Assembly: GCA_026874595.1 (NCBI GenBank)
Contig: CM049312.1
Span: forward strand, 50,473,429 to 50,537,428
DNA from: Sipunculus nudus
Lineage: Eukaryota; Annelida; Sipuncula; Golfingiida; Sipunculidae
Reading direction: 5' to 3'
Length of the DNA: 64,000 nt
This document shows, piece by piece, positions 25,332-37,667 of this stretch. A program made the position numbers and the translations under genes. Each line of letters begins with the position of its first letter. The stretch's first letter is position 1. Under the pieces are notes generated by a model, which had not been told where the DNA came from, searched no databases, and saw only the letters and a list, made by a program, of their open reading frames with translations.

Positions 25332-26251
25332 CTAGGAGGCAAAGCAAAGCGCTTGTAGGTCGGACATGTGAGCAACAGTTTCAGTTTTGTTGTCATTTAC
25401 CTTCAAGAAAATCAGTCCGTCATAAGTTTAGGTGTCTTGGATCTTGCCAGCTCGTTTGAGTTTACGTGCCTCAAATGCCACACCTGCCCTTTGTCTCGTT
25501 AAATCCTCGTTCACGTAGACCCTGCTTTAAGACATTGCAGTTCGGCAAAGCTTCCGCGCGGCGAACACTTTTCGCTTGGCTTTAAATTTCGTGAACTTAA
25601 CTAGGATTTCCCTGCCGCGCTTGTGGTCGTCGTCCGATGGTTTACCGACCCGGTGAGTGCGACAAAAGTCGTGCTCCGTGAGCTCAGCATGCAAAGTGTT
25701 CAATAGAAAATCCTTAGCTAATGTTTCTGTATTTTCCCCTTTTGTTTCGGGAAGCCCAGAGATGCGAATGGAGTTTCGCCTTGTATATTGATGAAGGTCA
25801 TCATAATTTCTTCTCAACTGCTGTAATTCACTATTTTTCATTTGGGATTCAGTTTCAAAGGTCTCAAGCCTGTTTTTAAATATTCAATTTCAGTCTTTTG
25901 CTCCTTTATCAGCCCCGCTTGTTCATTCATTTTGTCATTGAACAGGCACATCATGTGCTCTGATTGTAAGTTTAGAAATCTAGCAAAGACCCCAATCGTC
26001 AAGGGAGCAGATTTGTCCAATGCCTCTAGTGCAGCCAAAATTGGATTTTCATCAGATATAGGTTTAGATTTCTTTTCCGAAGGAATCGGCGTGCTTGATG
26101 ATAAAGAACCATCTGACAAGTGTCTACGCTTAGTGTTGAATTGCGTGTTATCTTTAGGGGTCGCCATTGTTGCAACAGAAGATGTGATATTAGTGAAGTT
26201 CAAAACCTTAGGCACATACCTTTGAACTTGCGGTGTTTCCAGTAGAAACAA
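25332..26251 (-). pseudogene. LINE ORF1-like protein, broken
   Basis: The minus strand starts with MATPKDNTQFNTKRR (about 26167) or an upstream ATG at 26251, followed by a Ser-rich stretch and a coiled-coil-like segment (NDKMNEQAGLIKEQKTEIEYLKTGL). At about 25840 a 1-nt shift leads into QMKNSELQQLRRNYDDLHQYTRRNS. IRISGLPE, EHDFCRTHRVGKP and RGREILVKFTKFKAKRKVFAARK follow, the RRM-like/C-terminal domain shared by ORF1 proteins of L1-, CR1- and L2-type LINEs. TAA codons at about 25527 and 25422 interrupt the tail (SRVYVNEDLTRQRAGVAFEAR, then TYDGLIFLKVN...LQALCFAS), which ends with TAG at 25332. ORF1 binds RNA in family members. It could belong with the ORF2 fragment at 22434-22880, but 2.4 kb of repeats lie between. 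Confidence 0.85.
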
Positions 26252-26492
26252 TTAAAATCCCAATTCCATTTGTAATATGCACTACCAGTTCATACTGTCA
26301 GTTAGCCCCATAAAATGGCTTGTTTAACAAGAGCTACTGAGAAGCCGCTTTTCCGCCATTGACGCATCAACCTCTTTTTCTTGAAAATGGTGGGACAAGT
26401 CTAAACGTCATTTTTTTTATGTTTCCACTTCACTCTCTTTAACTAAACCTTTGCTAACTAGATGTTGCATGATTTTAGCTATGATATCAGAC

Positions 26493-27480
26493 TTTTTTTT
26501 TATAAATTTTATTGCTGAAAAATCATACAATACACATGTCACACATAATTGAACAAATCACATCAAATACAACATATACAAATATATACAAAGCACATTG
26601 CCCGGATATAATTCCAACTATGTTAAAAATGCTTCCTTACTTTTCCCCATTTTTCCTAATGTGCAGTAATCTTATTTTTCTGTTTTGCTATTATATATTC
26701 AATTTTCTCTATATATTTCAGTCTCCTCAAAAAATCTGGCATTAAATTGCTTTTGTTTTGATTTTCCTTTCTACTTTGACATACACACATTTTAAATGTA
26801 AGGAGCACCTGATTTATTAGAAGGTTATTCTTAATTGGAAACATTCCATACAATACTTTGTTCAAGGTTAATGGTGGCATTATCACTCCAATTGATTTCA
26901 TCCAATCCACAATTCTAAAATATAGATTTTTTGTTACAAAACATTCATAAAAAATGTGTTCCTTGGTCTCTAATTCTATGAAGCAATAAGAACATCGGTA
27001 ACTATCAACTAACTTCCATTTGTAAAGTAAACTATTGGTTGGTAGATAGTTATGGAGTATTTTAAATAAGAATTCCTTGAGTACATATCCAATGAGATTT
27101 TTTGGATGGCTCCAAAGTAACTCTCCCAGTTGATATTATCATCCTGTATTGTATGTCTTAACTTGACCAATGATGAGGTTGCAGTAAATTTTTTTCCACC
27201 AACAGATCATAAACATATTTAGAAGAAAAAAATTGTATATTTGTAATACCCTTAGTTGTAATTATGATATGCTCCTCTGATATACCTTCATTAGATTTGA
27301 TATCCTTGTCTCACAATAATTTTAGCCAGTTACATGGTATTGCAGCTAATACAGATCTCCATTTGAGATAGACTCCTGTTCTAATATCTGGAAATTTTTT
27401 AATCAAGTCATACCATTTTAGCATTTTCCCTTCATTTGATACAAAGTCTTTTACAAACCTTATTCCACACGAGTCCAAAT
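26493..27480 (-). pseudogene. Tx1/L1-like LINE 3' fragment with poly(A) tail
   Basis: Minus-strand segments in shifting frames give RFVKDFVSNEGKMLKWYDLIKKF and RSVLAAIPCNWLKLL (27311-27450). They then give LPTNSLLYKWKLVDSYRCSYCFIE, with LETKEHIFYECF and VDWMKSIGVI, and end as DFLRRLKYIEKIEYIIAKQKN at 26656. C-x2-C...H-x4-C with a following W is the zinc-ribbon end of Tx1/L1-type reverse transcriptases. AATAAA (complement of 26508-26513) and a run of A (complement of 26493-26500) mark the 3' terminus. The 5' side is truncated near 27480, as is usual for LINE insertions. Not functional. Confidence 0.8.
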
Positions 27481-27727
27481 GTTTGCAATACACTGACGTA
27501 AAGAATCGTAAAGAACAATACACACGGTACAGGAACAGGCCAATTCGCACGTCTCCCATGGCAATGAACTATGCCGGCCTAACAAACACATGTAAGACTC
27601 CTGCGCACAATAAACCATGGCCTGCCTAACACGAATCAGATTGTCAACAGCGCACAATATAAGAGACACCTGTAACATACTAAAGTTTTATTTAATGTAT
27701 GTACCAATGTATCTAGTGAGGCATCAC

Positions 27728-28056
27728 CAGGGGCGGATTTAAAGTGGGGGCAGGGGGCGCCCCCCCTCCCCCCCCCCCCCCTCCCCTTACGACCCAATCA
27801 AAAATATCTAGGAAAAAACTCATAGTACACATGCATAATGAAAATTAAAGACCAAGTGTATAGAACAGTTACAATGTTTGTCTTGCTTTATAATGCATTA
27901 AAGCTACCCCAGATTGCACCATTACAACCTGAATTTTCAAAAAATTTCTAAACCTGGGATGGGAGTACTCCCCGCCAATCCCCCCCTCCCCCCTCGACGC
28001 TTTGCGGCCTCGCAATGTGAGCCCCCCCCCCTTCTTTACTCCTGTATCCGCCCTTG
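27728..28056. mobile_element. 329 bp TIR element (MITE-like) with ATCAC target duplication
   Basis: The left end CAGGGGCGGATT and the right end (reverse complement CAAGGGCGGATA) form imperfect terminal inverted repeats. ATCAC flanks both sides at 27723-27727 and 28057-28061. The interior has no ORF and several C-runs. CAGGGGCGG-type ends are frequent in hAT-like non-autonomous elements, but hAT normally gives 8 bp duplications, so the superfamily is unsettled. Confidence 0.7.
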
Positions 28057-28129
28057 ATCACAGGCTCATTACCCTATCTGGTAGGAGATTTAGAATTATG
28101 TTTCTTATTTTTTCTTATACTCTTGTTTT

Positions 28130-28660
28130 TTAGCCTCTGAGTTGTGTTTTGTTGTGTGCCTGAGTGCTGATACGTTGAGTGTGTGCCTGAGTGCTGATAC
28201 GTTGAGTGTGTGCCTGAGTGCTGATACGTTGACTGTGTGCCTGAGTGCTGATACGTTGAGTGTGTGCATGAGTGCTGATACGCTGAGTGTGTGCCTGAGT
28301 GCTGATACGTTGAGTGCGCCATAAAAACCCACAATTTCTTTCACACGTTAAACCAAAGGTAACCCAGTTCGTCACTTGGTAATGGCAACCGTTTCCCGAG
28401 GGGACAAGAAAGGGGACACTTTTATCGGGTGACATACGGTATAAAGGTAACCCTTCTTATCCTAACAGCCTTCCAACCCGCCCAATACTCCCTCCCGTCT
28501 GTAAGGGTACTAATTAAGGCACACGTTGTTACGGGGTGACATAAAAGCGGACCGAACTGTCTCGCTTGTGAAGTTTGCTTTTCTAGCGAAGCGGTTGGAA
28601 TGCCGGACATGTGCGCTACCGACATGGGTTCGAATCCCGGATCGGCCCAATGTTTTCCCC
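28130..28660. repeat. Dispersed repeat with 27 bp minisatellite and tRNA-like segment
   Basis: Between 28150 and 28318 a 27 bp unit (tgagtgctgatacgttgagtgtgtgcc) is repeated about six times. The next block shares ggtaaccc.gt.cgtcacttggtaa.ggca and tttatcgggtgaca with 41880-42000, so both are copies of one dispersed family. At 28584-28650 a plus-strand tRNA-like stretch has an A-box-like tagcgaagcgg and an exact B box GGTTCGAATCC at 28625-28635, which suggests a tRNA-derived SINE promoter. The acceptor ends do not pair well, so I do not call it a tRNA gene. Confidence 0.6.
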
Positions 28661-31617
28661 TGATCAATGTCTTCGTAACAACGTATATACCACATATAAA
28701 TTAAGCTTTCAATATTATTAATATTTGTATGGGCAAAGGGGCAAGTTCCTATCATTGTCTTGTGTCCACAATTTAGATTTTGTTGCAGACTTTAGTGAAA
28801 CGGAACAAGAATGCTGGCTGAAGTTTATTTAAAATTTTATAACAAACGCTAAATAAATGGCGTAACTCTACAATACAGTTTCATGAGTTTATCTTAACAA
28901 AAATACATTCAGTCAATCAGTTCATCTCATAATACACATCCTGGTTATACCTGTAACACAATGTTTACATTTCGGCATTTTGCATGTATAAAATAACACA
29001 TGACTCGCGTTTGCCTCTAGTCAAATAATCCACTTTATGTGCAGAGAGTTGTGGAAATCTTTTACTATCTAAAAAATTAAATGAATGATTGTAGGCCAGA
29101 TTTTACCTAATTCATAGATAAGTCTGATCAATAATTCCACTTGAAAAAAAAAATTGCAGATGCTATTGAATTACCCCCGAATGGCTTTTTCTGTTTCTGT
29201 ACTGCATGGTGTAACATTAATATTGATTGGATAATGGTATATTTTAAGAATACAGAAAATATGTGCCCAATATGTCTTCATTAAGACGACACCAACACTA
29301 ACATAAACATCAATGGATCTGTATGGGCAACCAACAATTAACAGTGTCACTCAAAGTGAAACACTTCCACTATGCAAAGTTGTATCAATCGATAAGTACG
29401 CCATACACCAACATGCTTGACTCTAAACCATTTAATTAAATGTGGATTGTGTCCAAAGTAATTTGTTTGCATCATCTTTATCTGACGAATACTTTATTTA
29501 TCCAGGCTCTTCATGTATCATGAGGTTTCAGACGCATACTAATTAATTGCCGGTTTATTTCCGGTTTAGTTGAGGTTTAACAGGTCAGGCGTTCATATAC
29601 CCTAACCGTGTTAGGAAAGGAAGTTGTGTCCCAACAGATAGGACATGAAGCACTCCAAAAAAGGTAACAATAAAAAATAAGTATATTTTGCATTTGCTAA
29701 AATTTTATAAAATTCAGCTGAGCGCCGTGACCCATTGGTATATTTGCTTTGATAAGTATCCAGGCATAACACGACCATGGACTATAAATATATCGTTGGG
29801 GACAGGACGCCAATACCTACCGTGATCAACTGCGTCTTGCATATTCACATTGGGTCACCTTTCCAGCGTCTTCCCTCATATTTAAAATATTACAACAGGA
29901 AACTTAAACCAACGTGCTGAAACATTATCACAAGTCTATCTTGTACGGAACTTGTACAACTTGTTGTTGGATTAGTTTTATAAGTATAAATCAATCCAGG
30001 AGTTTCTTTTAAAAGAGAGAATAATAAATATAAAAAGGGAATAACGTTACAACTCCCGTATATGACGTGAGACTGTGAACACTCAGAGCTCCGTTTGGTT
30101 GACTGGTCGCACCTGTTGACTGACTTCTTGTTGTGGTGGGTTCGACTAAAACGGTAAGAAAACAGTATGTTTGCCTATGTTTGTGATAATACAAAGAAAT
30201 ATATTATATACTTTGATAAGAAAACATTATGGTATTATATAGCACTGTCATTTGAATTTAAGTCTATTTTAAACTTAATAAATAATAGGATTCATGGAAA
30301 TCGTGCCCCATGTACAACAAAAGGATGGACACATACATGTAATACAGAAGATAACCACACAAATCTTCAACAAACATGAAACATTATTTTGTCATGTCCA
30401 AGTAAAACGGTAGAAAGGAGACGAGATGGTCACTTAAGTAGGTACTGTGACGTCACACTAAAACATTACCACAAATGCGTGATTGTATGTGCCTGTGTGC
30501 CACATGGAAAGAGGTCACCTCGCCTGCGGCTGTCCGGAATGCCTATATTTATTAGAGTTATCTCAGTTTTTGTACCATCATCATCAACACACAAACAAAC
30601 AGTCACACGAAAAAACATGCAAGCGAAATAAAGGAAATGTATTAATCAGAAAAATTACAGAAAATAACATTAAGTCGGTGGATTTGGTGATCATTGCTCA
30701 CATAAATACAGACCTTAATTTGCATTCATAATATTTAAATAAACACATTATTGGCTTTATAACGAAGATTCCATCATCACCGTCTCACAGGACACATTAT
30801 CAATGTGATGTAGTTTAGGATAAACATAGGTGAAGCTGTCAGGGAGACGAGAATGTTGGGCTTTATGTGTTTCTTAGAGTACGTTAATATGAATGCTTAT
30901 GATTTGATATGTGGATAACAGCCGTAAATCGGGAAACATTGTTGAATTCTTTAAACGTGTTGGTAATCGTTTCAGAGAACGTTATATATGAGTTCAATTC
31001 AAAGTCTTGTATGTTCTTATAAATATTAGTCATATAACGCCTCCACTTTTTCCCGCTTCATCGACCTATCATAACATTATTTATCGTAGCCATGTATCCG
31101 TTGCCAGCAAAACGGAAAACATCCCCGGCGAGGACCACAAAGAGACAATGTTGTTACATTCAGGTTTGACTGACAGCACACTGGCCCAGGAACCCGCGTG
31201 CATGGGAGACAGGCCAACAAAGAAAGGCCGGGCTGGTCGGCTGTCGTAACACATGGTTAAAGCATATATATATATATATAAAATATGTATGTGTGTGTGT
31301 GGGGGGGGGGGGGGTTGTTAAGTTACCAATAACTAAGATCAGGGAGTCAGACATTCCAGTTAAGAGTGGAATGGTATAAACAGCGCACATTTAGATGTGA
31401 ACACATATAAAGTTATTGGTAAACCAATGGATAAAATCACTGAGGACAACCCTAAAGTAAGAATTCACCGTTTGCCCGAATATGTTTTTCCTACAGTAAT
31501 GGGTTACAAGTAGTCACTTTCATTTAGAGTTATCACCAAATCCAATGTGTAAATAACTTCCTGATTCCCAAATCATGTTTGTTTCCCCAAGTAGCATGTG
31601 CCATGAATGAGAAGTCT

Positions 31618-31640
<23 letters not shown>
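28661..31640. other. No gene recognised; one weak tRNA-like stretch
   Basis: ORFs below 82 codons without motifs. At 30083-30150 (plus) gtttggttgactgg ... gtgggttcgact resembles degraded A and B boxes of a SINE. (CAAT)n lies at 31620-31650. Otherwise I see nothing. Confidence 0.4.
31261..31316. repeat. (TA)n-(TG)n-G14 microsatellite
   Basis: TA run, then TGTGTG, then about 14 consecutive G before ttgttaag. Confidence 0.95.
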
Positions 31641-31648
<8 letters not shown>

Positions 31649-31719
31649 CAGAAGAGATTTTCATCTTAACACAAAACCAAGGAAACCTTTTGACCCCAAA
31701 TCAAAAAGTTCTTCCCATA

Positions 31720-32790
31720 TTCATTTTAACATTAAGGTGAAGTTTAAATATAATTAAAATATCCAAACTGACCTTCACCTTCGATCGTCTGACCTCATAT
31801 TTGAGTTCTTCGTTTAGTGATGGGCAACACACACATGAAGTCTGAATATTTTTAAGCTCTGCACAGGCAATCATGTTAGCTGTATGCAGAATCCAATATT
31901 GCAAAATATGAGATCTAACCTTGAGATCAGACTCAAGGTCATGCAATTTCAAATTTCACCTGAAAACTTGGCTTAAGCAATTCGTGCATCAAATTTGAGA
32001 AACAAATATGCAACATTTCACAAGTTATGAAGATTCCAATAACACTGTATATAAGCTGATTTAACCTTAAAGGAAAAGGTCACCAATTTATGTTTTTCCC
32101 TCCAAAAGAACTGTTTTTTTATAACATTTTAGGAACTGTGATACTTAAAAGTTACCATCCTACTGTTAGGATGATCTGACTTTCAGGATCAAGGTCAATG
32201 TCTTAAGTTTTCAAACTCCGATGAAAACTGTCATGAAACAAATTTAGTATTAGATTTGAGGGACAAAAATATGACTCCAATAGTTATAGTGTTCACAAGA
32301 AATCATATATATTTGTTGATTTGATCTTGAACATCAGGGTCAAGGTTACCAGTGTTCAGTATTTTCCCAGAAATAGGTTGACCGTATATTTCAAATTTGA
32401 GGAAAAAAATAAGTAGCAATACAGGAGTTGGTATTCACTAATAATCCTATATTTCTGCAGATTTTTCCTTGAACATCAAGTTCAGAGTCACTTCTTTTCA
32501 CTCTCCTTTGAGATATTGGTTTAAACAATTATAGTATAAAATTTGAGGAAAATATGCAAATACATCAAACACTTAGTAGAACCTAACTTTCACCAAAAAC
32601 ATGTTTTTGTCATATAGCTTGCATAGTATGCAGGCAATTATGAGCTATTATATGTTTTCCTAAGAAAACTTTACCAGGACCTGTCTGGATGTTAAGCCGA
32701 GACTTTCTAGGTCTTACAGTTATGATTTCACGATGGACAAAGTCCCATCGGTATAGCTAAGCAAGACTGAAAATCATCTGAGCTAAAAAT
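31720..32790 (+). mobile_element. Degenerate family-B helentron-like non-autonomous element with ~150 bp core repeats
   Basis: Degenerate ~150 bp repeats (atcaaatttgagg.a.aaatatg.aa...; ggtcaaggt.acc) run from about 31950 to 32600. The right end (tctggatgttaagccgaga...gatttcacgatggacaaagt...tatagctaagca...atcatctgagctaaaaat) matches the terminal block of the 34401-37222 element. The end hairpin is degraded. The left end was not found. Confidence 0.5.
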
Positions 32791-34400
32791 ACAAGGACTG
32801 ATGAAACAACTTATTATCAATAAACACATCAGATTGCAGAACACCAGATGAAAGGACATCTGAGAAACTGACATCATTGCTGTAATTTGGTAGTCTTAAA
32901 AGCTGAAGGAAACTTTTAATTTAAAAATTTATAGGTTAAAAATTTTAAATACACTTTCGCAATTAATTGTAATGGATTCTGCACATCAAAATTAGGTAAA
33001 GGGGTAGCTCTGATTGAATTTAGCAATAAATATTTATTCACATAACAATTTTGTATGGTGAACCCTGGGGGGTGCAAAACTCGAAATTTAGGGCCTTTCT
33101 GGAAACTGGCCCAAGGACTATTACAAAAGAGCAGGCATAAGAGTGGGCTTTGTTTGCAAAGCTGATGGTAAAATTTGGCTTGATTGATTTCCAGTAATGT
33201 TTTTCTATATTTAGTACTACTTGTTTTACCCCTGTATTACCCCTGTGGCAAAACGTCTTAATAAACAAGTTTAATGTTTATGATATCAGCCTTTTCGGTC
33301 GCTTATTTGAACATGCAGAAAGACAAATAATAAGCATAAGATTTATCTCAAAAATTTTACTTTAGTTTAAATGAATAGGATTGAGACCTTTAATTGATTA
33401 TGTTAATGACTACAAGTGCTGCTTGTAATGCTTTGTAATGCTTTATGATCCAATTTAAAGTATATAGTATTAAGCTGACTTTCCTGTCCATCTGAAAGAT
33501 AAATTCACTTGATCATAAGTATACCGAGTTATTTCATTTTATTACTTTTCATTTTGAATATTACTTTGGCACTGACAAATAACGGTATTGTCAAAGGTTT
33601 ACCTCAGCATTTGATATCTGGCGTATTGTATCATTTATCTAATGTAGTGAAACGCCATCCTAATCATCAAGCAAATTTTGAACAAAATTAGGCAAACGTC
33701 TTAAAAAAAGACAATGACAACTTTCACTAAAGTGGGTCCATCCATAACAAACATTTTATATAATGTAAATGAAAGCACCCACCTCTCAATTATAAAAGCA
33801 AAATTGATTGACTTGATATTCCCTATAAATGTTTAACTTTGATGACCATGTTAATTTTATAAGAAGAATGGATGATTTTATAACCTGTTATGGTAGTTCA
33901 ATGAATATATATCAATAGCAAACAAGTTACAGCGCTAGCTGTCGGTATTTTGTATTTGACAACCACCAAATTTCGTTTTCTCTTAGATTTTCAAATACTG
34001 ATATACAAGAGTATATAACTTATAACTAAATCAATGTTCATGTGCTAAAATATTTCAAAATTGCTGTCATTATCAGATCCAGTTGTTACCCAGGGATTGG
34101 TTATTTCTTTATATAAATTTATATTTAAGGCTGTAAAAAAGAAATGTAACAGAAATTTGATTGTAAGATTTTACATTTAATACATCTGATAGAATTTAAC
34201 AAAAATGCCAAATTATCCCCAAATAAAAGATTCATATTCCGCCTTTTTCTTCAGTGATTGCTCAGCATATTTATGATCACTTGGTTCAGCACGTTATATA
34301 CTGTGTGACTGCTGTTGCATTTAGCATGAAATATTGCAACACACAACATAGAGCGTAAAGCGAGCATATTAACCTGTGTCTATCAACCAATGTAGTTTTT
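32791..34400. other. No gene recognised
   Basis: AT-rich. ORFs at most 76 codons, no motif and no recognisable splice-flanked exon. Confidence 0.4.
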
Positions 34401-37222
34401 AACAAGTGACCCTTGGGTCATGACGCTCAGCCGACTGACATGTTGACAATATGTCCTTGCACAGGCAACTAATTAAGGTAATGTAGTTGGCATCATTGTT
34501 CATGCATATTAGCTTAAGTTCATCAAGACCCATAAGCACAACAAATCTGATGACAAACCAACCAGCCTTTCATGAGGAATCTGGCAATTTGTGTGTATTT
34601 TGCATTATTTCTAGGGTGCTCAAACATACCCCAAAATTCTGAGAATATAGTTCACTGTGACCCTATTTCAGGTTTCTGGGGAGAACTTTTGAGGAACTCT
34701 CAGGATGTCAAGTTAGAAGATTCTGGGCCCAAAGGTTATGATTTGTGCCCTACTTTGGTATCAAATTTTCAATTATTCTAAGGGATGCTTATATTTATAA
34801 GCCCCATAGCTCAGAAAATATGGGTAACAGAGACCTAAATACACGTTTCCAAGGAGATTTTCATAGACCTCCCAGGATTTTAGGTTAGAAGATTCCAGGT
34901 CCAATGTTTATGATTTGTGCCCTGCTTTGGTATCAAATTTTTATTTATGATGGGGGGGGGGGGTGCTTATAAGCCCAATAGCTCAAAGAATATGGGTAAC
35001 AGAGACCTAATTTCAGATTTCCATGGAGACTTTACATGCACCTCTCTGGATGTAAAGTGAGAAGATTCTATGTCCAGTTGTTACGATTTGAGCCCTTTTA
35101 ACAGATGACGGCATCTTTTAAGGTCTCAAAATAGAGAAAAAAAGAGTAAAAAATTGAAAAAATACAGGTGTCACCACCAGTCTGCAGAAACTGATAAAAA
35201 GCTCCATGATAAATATCCACGCAAAGAATCATGGTGATCAATGCATTAGTTGTTCAGATACTTGAGCTTTTGTATAAAATTTTTCATTATTCTGGAGGGT
35301 ACTTCGGAGCCCCATAGCTCGAAGAATATGGGTACCAGAGACGTAATTCTAGGTTTCCACGGAGACTTTTCATGGGCCTCCCTGCAAGTCGAGACACAAG
35401 ATTCTGCCTCCCTGCATGTCGAGACACAAGATTCTAAGTCCAGCGGTTACGATTTTTGCCCTGTTAACAGATGACCACCTCTTTTTAGGTCTCAAAAATT
35501 AAGAAAAAAATTGTAAAAAAATAAAAAAAAGGCAGGTGGCACCACCAGTCTGCAGAAACTGATGAAAAACTCCAGGATGAATATCCATGCAAAGAATCAG
35601 GGTGTTCAATGCATTAGTTGTTCAAATACTTGAGCTTTTGTATCAAATTTTTCATTATTCTGGGGGGTACTTAGGAGCCCCATATCTTGAAGAAAATGAG
35701 TACCAGAGACCTAATTCCAGGTTTCTAAGGAGACTTTCCATGGACCTATCTGGATGTCAAGTTAGAAGATTCCAGGTCCAGTGTTTATGATATGTGCCCT
35801 GTTAACAGATGACGGCATCTTTTAAGGTCTCAAAATAGAGAAAAGAAATCGTTATTAAAATCTAAAAAATACCAGTGGCGCCACCAGTCTGCAGAAACTG
35901 ATAAAATCTCCATGATTGATATCCATGCAAAGAATCATGGTGATCAATGCATTAGTTGTTCAGATACTTGAGCTTTTGTATCAAATTTTTCATTATTCTG
36001 GGGGTACTTCGGAGGCCCATAGCTTGAAGAATTTGGGTAACAGAGACCTAATTCTAGGTTTCTAGGAAGACATTTCATGGACCTCTCTGGATGTAAAGTG
36101 AGAAGATTCAATGTCCAGCGGTTACAATTTGTGCCCTGTTAACAGATGACGGCATCTTTGAAGGTCTCAAAAATGGAAAAAAACCCCGTAAAATTCGAAA
36201 AAATACTGTTGGCGCCACCAGTCTGCAGAAACTGATGTAACACCCCATTATCAATATCCATGCAAAGAATCATGGTGATCAATGTATTAGTTGTTCAGAT
36301 ATTTGAGCTTTTGTATCAATTTGTTTATTATTCGGGGGGGGGGGGTACTTCGGAGCCCAACAGCTTGAAGAATTTGGGTAACAGAGACCTAATTCTAGGT
36401 TTCTCGAGGAGACTTTCAATGGACATAACTGGATATTAAGTTAGAAGGTTCCAGGTCCAGCGTTTACGATTTGGGTCCTGTTAACAGATGACCACATCTT
36501 TTAAGGTATCAAAATAGAGAAAAAAATCATAAAAAAATTGTAAAGGTACAGGTGGCGCCACCAGTCTGCAGAAACTGATAAAACACTCCATGATTAATAC
36601 CCATGCAAAGAATCATGGTGATCAATGCATTAGTTGTTCAGATACTTGAGCTTTTGTATCAAATTTTTCATTATTCTAGGGGGTACTCCGGAGCCCCATA
36701 GCTCGAAGAATATTGGTAACAGAGACCTAACTCCAGGTTTCAAAGAAGACTTTTCATGGACCTCTCTGGATGTAAAGTGAGAAGATTCCAGGTCCAGCGG
36801 TTACAATTTGTGCCCTGTTAACAGATGACGGCATCTTATGAGGTCACAAAATAGAGAACAAAATCGTAAAAAAAATCGAAAAAATACAGGTGGTGCCACC
36901 AGTCTGCAGAAACTGATGAAACACTCCATGATCAATATCAATGCAAAGAATCATGGTGATCAATGCATTAGTTGTTCAGATACTTGAGCTTTTGTATCAG
37001 ATAAGCCCCATAGCTTGAAGAATATGGGTAACAGAGACGTAATTCCAGGTTTCCAAGGAGATTTTTCATGGACCTCTCTGGATGTAAAGTTAGAAGATGC
37101 CAGGTCCAGTGGTTACGATTTGTGCCTTGTTAACGGACAGACGGCCCGATGGCCGGACGGCCGGACGGACGCCGGACAAAGAGTGATCGCTATAGCTCAG
37201 ATGACTTACAGTCAGCTGAGCT
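34401..37222 (+). mobile_element. Family-B helentron-like element with ~340 bp tandem core
   Basis: The 5' end has a GACCC-tt-GGGTC hairpin (34409-34420) and GCTCAGCCGACT (34424-34435). That 12-mer is an imperfect inverted copy of AGTCAGCTGAGC in the 3' hairpin (37194-37222: AGCTCAG-a-TGACT-tac-AGTCA-g-CTGAGCT), followed by AAAAAT. Between them about eight units of ~340 bp repeat: caggtttccaaggagactttcatgg, ggtccagcggttacgatttgtgccc, caccagtctgcagaaactgat and catggtgatcaatgcattagttgttcag. Subterminal inverted repeats, a tandem core and a 3' stem-loop are the architecture of helentron-derived elements such as Drosophila DINE-1 and bivalve pearl elements. It has no ORF. Confidence 0.7.
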
Positions 37223-37545
37223 AAAAATCTGTTCTGAGAGTATTTGATAATTTGTCCGATTCAGGCCTTTAGGACAATTATGTAAAGGGGTAATTTTCTG
37301 AAATACATTGTTTCTTGAATCACTTAAATGTCATAAAAACAAAACATTAACTGGACTGAGGCAAAACCAAGAATTTCACGACTGACCGACCCCAGGAACT
37401 ATTAATGTCCGCATAACAGGGTGTTCTCTGTAAATAGCATTACCAGACAATTTTCTGCTCTATGTAGAAGCTTCAGCTCATAACCATGCCTGGAAAGTGT
37501 GTGTGTGTGTGCATGAGGGTTTGTGTGCATGTGTTCAAACTTTAC

Positions 37546-37667
37546 CTTGTCTGGTAAATACCACGTGTGGTGTGCCATCCAGAGTCATCTGATAACGGCC
37601 AGCTGTAATACTGAATGTGATGTGGGTGGGCGGATTACCATGCGGATTGAACTCGCCGCAAAACAGG
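37546..37667 (-). CDS. Beta-lactamase-like gene, downstream exon (C-terminal domain)
   Basis: On the minus strand a pyrimidine-rich tttgtttttttTctacag acceptor precedes 37667, and the donor CAAG|GTAAAG follows 37546. The exon is 122 nt and enters after two codon bases and leaves after one. It encodes LFCGEFNPHGNPP..ITFSITAGRYQMTLDGTPHVVFTRQ; the other two frames contain stops. The content looks like a beta-strand-rich small domain, as is common at the C-terminus of animal beta-lactamase-like proteins. Assignment to this gene rests on strand, position and phase fit with the 42721-42593 exon. A separate gene is possible. Confidence 0.6.

Noticed and set aside
28584-28656. A functional tRNA gene
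   Set aside because: A and B boxes are good, but acceptor and anticodon stems do not pair, so a SINE origin is more likely.
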